This document shows positions 24,201 through 30,282 of a stretch of DNA of 30,282 nucleotides, piece by piece. The stretch spans positions 1-30,282 of the forward strand of contig JAFXWR010000220.1 of NCBI GenBank assembly GCA_017542725.1, in the 5' to 3' direction. How positions within the stretch are numbered: the stretch's first letter is position 1; each line of letters opens with the position of its first letter. This DNA comes from Lachnospiraceae bacterium (GTDB lineage Bacteria; Bacillota_A; Clostridia; Lachnospirales; Lachnospiraceae). A model generated the notes under the pieces. It searched no databases. It saw nothing but the letters and a program-made list of their open reading frames with translations, and had not been told where the DNA came from. Made by a program: the position numbers and the translations under genes.

Positions 24201-25536
24201 TATTGGTTACTTTTTCTGTATTAATATTTACTATTTCTAAATCTGTTAATGATATACATTTAAAGAATGCTCCTCGTAAATTTATTAGGTTTTTAGAGTT
24301 TAAATCAAGCCCTTTAACTGTTACTAGTTGTTCGCATTCATTAAACATTTTATAACAAGTGAAAACATTTTCTAAATTGACATTTGAAAAATCAATCTTT
24401 TCAACATTTACTCCGGAAAACATTCTTTCAGCAGAGTAACAATTTTCTAAGTTTAATCCATCTAAGCGAACTTCTTTCAATGCATTTCCATAATAAACCA
24501 TCTCGTTTTTTTCATTATCGTAATACCATCGATTTTCGGAAGCCAAATGTGTCCATTGTCCAAACATTCTATCTACATCTACTATAAAATCCGATTCGTT
24601 TTTACTAAAATCTAATATTTCATATTTTCCATATTTTTTGACATCTAGTCTTCCCCCTGTATAGTCTTTAACATAGGCTGTTTTTCCATCTTGGCTTGTC
24701 TCAACTTTTTCATTTATATATTTTTCTTTTATTTTTTTGTTTTGTTCTTCCCTTTCATCATAATAACCAGATAATAACTTTTCTACATATTCTCGTTTTA
24801 AATACATAGAAGGTCTGCAATAATAATATTTTTCACTACTTTTAAATTCAGATATTTGTCCATTATCATCAACAACACAAATGTCATCTAAATAAGAATC
24901 TCTTAGAATGTAAGAACGGTTTTGCCTTTCCCAATTCTTTTTATCTTGGACATAAACCGAACCTTTTGCTTTTGCATCAATATTTTTATTTATAAAATAC
25001 TTTTCTATTTCTTCTTTTGACATTATAAAAAAATCTGAGTCGGTTTCTTCGTTTCTCACTATGTTTGCAAGTGCCATTGGATTTAATGGCAAAACCAACT
25101 CTCTCACGTAGACATCCTGTACCTCAAAAGAATCACCAAATCTATTTTTCCAATTTTTCAAATCTTTATACGAATTTGTATAGTAATCTATTTGTGATAT
25201 GTCCTTGCTTGTCACAAGAACTTTCTCATCATCGTAGTCAACTATTAAAAATTCGTATCTGGCATAATCAAAGTCTTTTTCACTAAACTCCCATTCTTCA
25301 CTTTTATACTCTTTTTCTTTTATTAATATAGTATTGCCAACATACAATTCTTTTTTATCTCTTGTTTGTTCCTCTTCTTTTATGTCTTCTTTTGTCTCTG
25401 TTGTTTGCTCTAAAGTCAGAGTTGTTGAGTCAATGGTTGTCTCTTCTTTATTTGTACAAGAAAATAGTAAAAAAATAATGCATATTAAAAATGCATTATA
25501 AAAGAATCTTTTCATTACTATTCTTTTGTTTACCAT
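21256..25536 (-). CDS. Large lipoprotein: DUF6273-like, DUF285/BspA-type leucine-rich repeats, DUF3160 domain
   Basis: 1426 residues. The signal MKRFFYNAFLICIIFLLFSC ends in a lipobox with Cys27 as the lipidated residue, so the protein should be tethered to the outer face of the membrane. A Thr/Glu spacer follows. Residues about 62-250 look like a divergent DUF6273 domain (VLVTSKDISQIDYYTNSYKDLKNW; RPSMYLK). Residues about 310-620 hold at least eight DUF285-type repeats of the form 'nvkdMSyMFyrCekLkdLdLSsF', as in BspA-like surface proteins and mycoplasma lipoproteins. Residues about 690-1390 match DUF3160 (NFVTTDSMLHTFHLYFDYLM; GSYAELKHDTILYTKQ; ATGNPIRIFVLVNAGGKYKICQG). AAGGAT stands 6 nt before the ATG. 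The gene overlaps the capA-like gene by 14 nt. Its function is unknown; it probably takes part in adhesion or surface binding. Confidence 0.88.
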   Translation of the reverse strand: MVNKRIVMKRFFYNAFLICIIFLLFSCTNKEETTIDSTTLTLEQTTETKEDIKEEEQTRDKKELYVGNTILIKEKEYKSEEWEFSEKDFDYARYEFLIVDYDDEKVLVTSKDISQIDYYTNSYKDLKNWKNRFGDSFEVQDVYVRELVLPLNPMALANIVRNEETDSDFFIMSKEEIEKYFINKNIDAKAKGSVYVQDKKNWERQNRSYILRDSYLDDICVVDDNGQISEFKSSEKYYYCRPSMYLKREYVEKLLSGYYDEREEQNKKIKEKYINEKVETSQDGKTAYVKDYTGGRLDVKKYGKYEILDFSKNESDFIVDVDRMFGQWTHLASENRWYYDNEKNEMVYYGNALKEVRLDGLNLENCYSAERMFSGVNVEKIDFSNVNLENVFTCYKMFNECEQLVTVKGLDLNSKNLINLRGAFFKCISLTDLEIVNINTEKVTNMGYMFYRCQSLENLDVSKFNTKNVRDMSYMFGNMRKLKELKLLNFNTEKVQDMSHMFYRCEKLKDLDLSSFKTENLSDVSYMFYCCYDLKSVNISSFDTWKIGNFSYFMYFCNSLEKLDFDNFKNGESEIRCNYMFRYCESLKTLNMRNANLPYLYGKYIFEGCINLVDYNFNMKSLEEVSKDSKFVFTGLSATGSIDDELIYKVENDTEDTTYESYSKRASWNLFENAKNIKKQIDDLSMNKEMSKYFDRQKNIANRDILFMNNDALSKLLRNEFLVKKEYQYMEFYNYYEEARYNHFPNFVTTDSMLHTFHLYFDYLMKKIEKSTLSEKVLDFSKNMLEVSKANYTNLKGTVLENNAKTVVAYFSVPTILLDETYEIEPYVKEIVEAELDKIKGQSYIDLRPLFLEYYKETYPSGMFNEDYTQFIPRGHYTEGEDLEKYFKALMWYGRTNFASDYEELNKCAMLISCYMNDSKLLKEYKDIKNIIYYFAGESDDNSVEEYIEALKNVYGNADLVSIINNSDKYNNFVSKIKELKLSSINSSPLMFDSKENNVNFRLIGQTYTYDEDIFTNLIFDRVLRRNDQTNKKRYLPDFLDVPASLNSDLALKILDKEDKTNFPNYMENLNKLRKRIPENIKKDDKNILYNKWMRALYRLVELEKNDEKLPSFMRNEEWKKKTLETFAGSYAELKHDTILYTKQTYGVAECGEGGGDEFYDTEEYEIDYKGYVEPVVELYKELKTMSLDMKAHFYELTLLVETDIEFLDNFGALAAMLETISNKELNNIELTKEEYDLIEGYGATIEHLIIDSGAYAYERGENNPQPSSAIVADVATGDRNIGDYSVLEIATGNPIRIFVLVNAGGKYKICQGAAYDFYQFEVEPEKRMNDIEWRTEMGFDKGYKKNKDGKYIDWDEQYAEWYGIELDEGEALEEIDLKNVDFKFQDWTNSYKEKGLMFSERINTYFIDHCGSYRDKNICVTYEND

Positions 25537-25549
25537 TATAAATCCTTTC

Positions 25550-25573
25550 GGGCTCGCAAGCTTCGCCCCTACA
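25550..25573 (+). repeat. Dispersed hairpin repeat, subfamily A, copy 5
   Basis: GGGCTCGC-AAG-CTTCGCCCCTACA. Read on the minus strand, it ends in GAGCCC and is followed at once by the GAAAGGAT ribosome binding site of the large lipoprotein gene. Confidence 0.8.
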
Positions 25574-25602
25574 TTTTGCTTTGCCCTTTTGGTTTTATTT
25601 TA

Positions 25603-25627
25603 GGGTCTCACAAAGCTCGTCCTTACA
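25603..25627 (+). repeat. Dispersed hairpin repeat, subfamily A, copy 6 (degenerate)
   Basis: GGGTCTCACAAAG-CTCGTCCTTACA, a diverged 25-nt copy 30 nt from copy 5. Its left part also pairs with sequence just after gyrA to form a longer hairpin. Confidence 0.5.
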
Positions 25628-25657
25628 AACATACTTCGTATACACGAGTTTTGTGGG
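25607..25657 (-). other. Long imperfect stem-loop after gyrA
   Basis: CTCACAAAGCTCGT (25607-25620) pairs with ACGAGTTTTGTGGG (25644-25657) at 12 of 14 positions around a 23-nt loop that can form its own ATAC-GAA-GTAT mini-stem. It starts 6 nt after the gyrA stop. There is no T run, so it is not a standard terminator. It may be a processing or stability element. Confidence 0.45.
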
Positions 25658-25663
25658 TGTCTC

Positions 25664-28108
25664 TTAAGGTTTGATTTTAGTAATACTGGTTACTTTCGCA
25701 TCCTCGTCGCTCTTCATTATACGAACTCCAGCTGCACTTCTTCCCATCACTCTTATATCTTTCATAGGAGTTCTTACTACAAGACCTTTTTCATTTATAA
25801 TCATCAAGTCTTCATCACCATTTACAAGTTCTGCTCCAACAAGAGTTCCTGCTTTTTCATTTGGCTTGTAGCATATCATACCTTTTCCGCCACGTCCTTT
25901 TGTAGAGAATTCGCTTGCATCTGTCCTCTTTCCTACACCATTTTCTGTGACGAGCAACAACTCTTTTCCTTCATTTGACACAAGCATTGCTATAAGTTCA
26001 TCGCCAGCTTTTACTTTTATACCACGAACTCCTGCTGCTGTCCTTCCCATATCACGAAGACTGTCTTCATTAAATCTCATACAAAGACCCTGTTTTGTGA
26101 TAAGGAAAATGTCGTCATTACCATTTGTGATTTTTGCTGCTATTAACTCGTCGCCATCTTTTATATTTAGTGCTTTAAGTCCGTTTTGACGAACTGACTC
26201 AAATTCTGAAAGTTTTGTTTTCTTTATTAAGCCATTTTTAGTTGCAAAAAGTAAATATTTTTCTTCACTCCATTCTTTATTATCTATTCCCGTAGTTACC
26301 TTTTCGCCCTCTTTAAGTTTTAGCATGTTTACTATTGCCGTACCTCTTGCAGTTCTTCCGCCTTCTGGAACTTCATAGCCTTTCATCTGATACATTCTTC
26401 CCTGATTAGTTATAAACATAAGAGTTGAATGCTTTGTAGTCATAAATACATCTTGCACAAAATCATTGTCAATAGTTGTCATTCCTTTTACGCCAACACC
26501 ACCTCTTCCCTGTTTTCTAAATGTATCTGGATCCATACTCTTAATATAACAAAGGTGAGACATAGTAATAACTAAGTCACCTTCTACTATAAGTTCTTCT
26601 GCCTTAAATTCTTTGTCTTCTTTATCGTCAACTATTTTTGTAGTTCTCTCATCATGCTCTCTCTTTTCCATCTCAAGAAGTTCATCTTTTATAACTCCGA
26701 GCAACTTTTTATTGTCATTTAAAATACTTTTATAGTAAGTTATTTTCTCTTTTAAATCTTTTAATTCGTCTTGAAGCTTTGTAGACTCAAGATTGGTGAG
26801 CGCTTTTAATCTCATTTCTACTATTGATTCTGCCTGCTTATCTGTAAATCCAAAATTTGAAACAAGTTTTGCCTGCGCTTCATTTGGATCTTTTGATTCT
26901 CTTATAGTCTTTATTACTTCGTCAATTATACTTATTGCTTTAAGTAAACCTTCTACTATATGGGCTCTATCTTCTGCTTTCTTTAAATCATATTTTGTTC
27001 TTCTTGTGACAACTATTTCTTGATGCTTTAAAAATTCATCAAGCATTTGCAAAATGTTTAATGTCTTTGGCTCACCATTTACAATGCAAAGCATTATGAC
27101 AGAAAAACTTGACTGAAGGTCTGTCATTTTGTAAAGCTGATTTAATATGATATTTGCTGGTGCATCTTTTCTTAGAGTAATCTCTATCTTATCTGTAGTC
27201 TTTTTTCCATAGACATCAAGGACATGTGTTATGCCTTCTATCTTTTTATCTTTTACAAGCTCTGCAATCTTTGCGATGAGTTCTGACCTATGAACAAGAT
27301 ATGGAAGGTCGTGAACTAATATTTTTTGTTTTCCTTTATCATCTGCTACTATCTCACAGTTTGCTCTAATTTTTACTTTGCCACGTCCTGTAGTAAGATA
27401 ATCTGTTATCCCCTTTTTTCCAAGTATGAGTGCTCCTGTTGGAAAATCTGGTCCTTGTATAATATCAAGTATTTCTTCTATAGCAGTTTCTTTATCTTCT
27501 ATCTTGTTATCAATTATTTTTATAACAGCATTTACAACTTCTGTGAAGTTATGAGGGGGTATGTTTGTTGCCATACCAACCGCTATACCTGTAGTGCCAT
27601 TTACAAGAAGGTTTGGAAATCTCGCTGGAAGAACTACTGGTTCTTCGTATTCATTTGAAAAGTTTGGAACAAAATCTACTTCATCCTTATTTATACCATC
27701 AAGCATCCAAGATGCCATCTTTGACATCTTTGCCTCAGTATAACGCATAGCTGCAGGAGAGTCGCCATCTTCTGAACCAAAGTTACCTTGTTTATCAATT
27801 AAAACTTTTCTATAGTTCCAAGGCTGACCCATACCGACAAGTGCACCATAAATTGAAGAGTCTCCATGTGGGTGATATTTACCCATTGTCTCACCGACTA
27901 TAGTGGCACACTTTTTTGTCTTTTTATCTGGTGTAACTCCAAGCGCATGAAGAGCATATAAAATACGGCGCTGAACTGGTTTGAGTCCATCTCTTACATC
28001 TGGAAGAGCACGAGAAACTATTACCGACATAGAATAGTCAAGATAACTATTCTCCATCGTCTTCTTTAGATCTACCTCTTTAATTTTGTCAAATACATTT
28101 GGTTCCAT
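25664..28108 (-). CDS. gyrA: DNA gyrase subunit A
   Basis: An 814-residue type II topoisomerase subunit that breaks and rejoins DNA. The catalytic tyrosine is Tyr123 (AAMRYTEA). The N-terminal breakage domain is complete (SRALPDVRDGLKPVQRRILYAL; GKYHPHGDSSIYGALV). The C-terminal beta-pinwheel contains a GyrA-box-like QGRGGVGVKG, favouring gyrase over topoisomerase IV, although Val replaces the usual basic residue. In the quinolone-determining region the Ser is kept (Ser84), but the acidic residue at E. coli Asp87 is Gly88. gyrA lies 14 nt after a small membrane-protein gene and on the same strand as gyrB, which suggests co-transcription. No clear Shine-Dalgarno precedes the ATG, only A-rich sequence, so coupling is likely. 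A ParC assignment is less likely. Confidence 0.93.
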   Translation of the reverse strand: MEPNVFDKIKEVDLKKTMENSYLDYSMSVIVSRALPDVRDGLKPVQRRILYALHALGVTPDKKTKKCATIVGETMGKYHPHGDSSIYGALVGMGQPWNYRKVLIDKQGNFGSEDGDSPAAMRYTEAKMSKMASWMLDGINKDEVDFVPNFSNEYEEPVVLPARFPNLLVNGTTGIAVGMATNIPPHNFTEVVNAVIKIIDNKIEDKETAIEEILDIIQGPDFPTGALILGKKGITDYLTTGRGKVKIRANCEIVADDKGKQKILVHDLPYLVHRSELIAKIAELVKDKKIEGITHVLDVYGKKTTDKIEITLRKDAPANIILNQLYKMTDLQSSFSVIMLCIVNGEPKTLNILQMLDEFLKHQEIVVTRRTKYDLKKAEDRAHIVEGLLKAISIIDEVIKTIRESKDPNEAQAKLVSNFGFTDKQAESIVEMRLKALTNLESTKLQDELKDLKEKITYYKSILNDNKKLLGVIKDELLEMEKREHDERTTKIVDDKEDKEFKAEELIVEGDLVITMSHLCYIKSMDPDTFRKQGRGGVGVKGMTTIDNDFVQDVFMTTKHSTLMFITNQGRMYQMKGYEVPEGGRTARGTAIVNMLKLKEGEKVTTGIDNKEWSEEKYLLFATKNGLIKKTKLSEFESVRQNGLKALNIKDGDELIAAKITNGNDDIFLITKQGLCMRFNEDSLRDMGRTAAGVRGIKVKAGDELIAMLVSNEGKELLLVTENGVGKRTDASEFSTKGRGGKGMICYKPNEKAGTLVGAELVNGDEDLMIINEKGLVVRTPMKDIRVMGRSAAGVRIMKSDEDAKVTSITKIKP

Positions 28109-28122
28109 TTTTTATTCTTTTA

Positions 28123-28572
28123 TTAATAATCGAAAACTTCTGCTGTTTGTTTTAATACCATTACTGAGCCAACATTTAATCTTTTTTTAATGTCATTTAC
28201 AATTTCATATAATGTTTCTTCCGAAACCCTATCCATCTCAAGAACAAGTGTTTTCTCAGTATGAACAACTCCTTCTTGTTTATAACCTCCACTTGCATTA
28301 TAAATTGTATAAGAAGCATTATGATTAATGCATATCGTTTTTACCGTTTCAAGTGCTGCATTTTCATCTATGAGTTGTCTTTTTTGATTTTTATCAGTTA
28401 AGCCAATATAGACATTGTATGAAATGTCTTCTGCAACAACTGACTCTTCTGCTCTAGTTCTATAAAAACTTGAAACTCTTACGATACTTATAGCAGATAA
28501 AATAAGTGAAAGGGCAACCGCAATGATTAGCGCTGGATGTGCTCCTTCAATTTTTTTAATTCTTTTTTCCAT
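28123..28572 (-). CDS. Small single-pass membrane protein between gyrB and gyrA (possibly DUF3574-like)
   Basis: 149 residues from the ATG at 28572, chosen because AAAGGA lies 7 nt upstream. A reading frame opening 57 nt earlier would have to translate the hairpin repeat. Residues 14-32 form one membrane helix (LIIAVALSLILSAISIV) after a short basic N-terminus, so the rest should be outside. The soluble part, YNVYIGLTDKNQKRQLIDE ... SYTIYNASGGYKQEGVVHTEKTLVLEM, recalls the DUF3574 pattern (YxxYxGL...TxxxxxGxw...E), but this is weak recall. It sits between gyrB and gyrA with short spacings (14 nt to gyrA, 71 nt from gyrB), so it is probably expressed with them. No link to supercoiling can be shown. 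Confidence 0.72.
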   Translation of the reverse strand: MEKRIKKIEGAHPALIIAVALSLILSAISIVRVSSFYRTRAEESVVAEDISYNVYIGLTDKNQKRQLIDENAALETVKTICINHNASYTIYNASGGYKQEGVVHTEKTLVLEMDRVSEETLYEIVNDIKKRLNVGSVMVLKQTAEVFDY

Positions 28573-28586
28573 GATTATTTCCTTTC

Positions 28587-28612
28587 GGGACGACAGGATG
28601 TTGTCCCCTACA
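28587..28612 (+). repeat. Dispersed hairpin repeat, subfamily B, copy 2
   Basis: GGGACGACA-GGA-TGTTGTCCCCTACA: a 9-bp stem with one G-T pair and a GGA loop. On the minus strand it is followed directly by GAAAGGAAAT, the ribosome binding site of the small membrane-protein gene. Confidence 0.85.
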
Positions 28613-28614
28613 TA

Positions 28615-28640
28615 GGGCTCTGCAAGCATTCGCCTCTACG
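28615..28640 (+). repeat. Dispersed hairpin repeat, subfamily A, copy 7
   Basis: GGGCTCTGCAAGC-ATTCGCCTCTACG, lying 2 nt from the subfamily B copy and 4 nt after the gyrB stop codon. The two together fill almost the whole gyrB-downstream gap. Confidence 0.7.
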
Positions 28641-28643
28641 AGA

Positions 28644-30282
<1,639 letters not shown>

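Overview
The window is about 30 kb of AT-rich DNA using the standard code. Genes have Gram-positive-type Shine-Dalgarno sequences and consensus TTGACA/TATAAT promoters, and there are many short intrinsic terminators. A CsoR repressor, a lipobox lipoprotein, a secreted giant protein with choline-binding-like C-terminal repeats and a lysine-rich H1-like protein point to a low-GC Firmicute, most likely an anaerobic, host-associated member of the Clostridia (Lachnospiraceae-like). The genus cannot be set from the sequence alone. No tRNA, rRNA, CRISPR array, insertion sequence or prophage was seen, and no gene-free stretch exceeds 300 bases.

Layout. (1) 1-3170, minus strand: a copper-response operon csoR-copA with a textbook CsoR operator inside a perfect promoter, followed by the start of a glutathione-peroxidase-like gene that leaves the window. 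copA ends in a second metal-binding domain that has its own ribosome binding site and start codon, so a free CopZ-like chaperone may also be made. (2) 3247-4098, minus: an unidentified exported protein. (3) 4243-6165, plus: tyrA and a class I DAHP synthase, the first step of the shikimate pathway and a tyrosine-branch enzyme. (4) 6200-14842, minus: one giant surface-protein gene of about 2880 codons, interrupted by a single in-frame TAA at 8405-8407 that falls between blades of what looks like a beta-propeller. (5) 15067-17754, mostly plus: a PAS-CPBP membrane protein, a convergent HD-domain hydrolase, dUTPase and a small membrane protein. (6) 17794-18740, minus: a cyclodeaminase-family protein and a small histone-H1-like protein under a perfect promoter. 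(7) 18933-25536, minus: a two-gene unit, a 1426-residue lipoprotein (DUF6273-like, DUF285/BspA-type LRRs, DUF3160) overlapping a membrane-anchored CapA-like phosphoesterase that also ends in a DUF6273-like domain. (8) 25664-30282, minus: gyrB (5' end outside the window), a small membrane protein and gyrA.

A family of short hairpin repeats of 24-27 nt runs through the region. Nine copies are visible, all in the same orientation. Four lie directly against the Shine-Dalgarno sequence of the next gene, on either strand, and two sit inside the giant surface gene, where they are translated in frame. Together with the in-frame stop, the C-terminal copZ with its internal start and the DUF6273 pair, these repeats are the most unusual features of the window.
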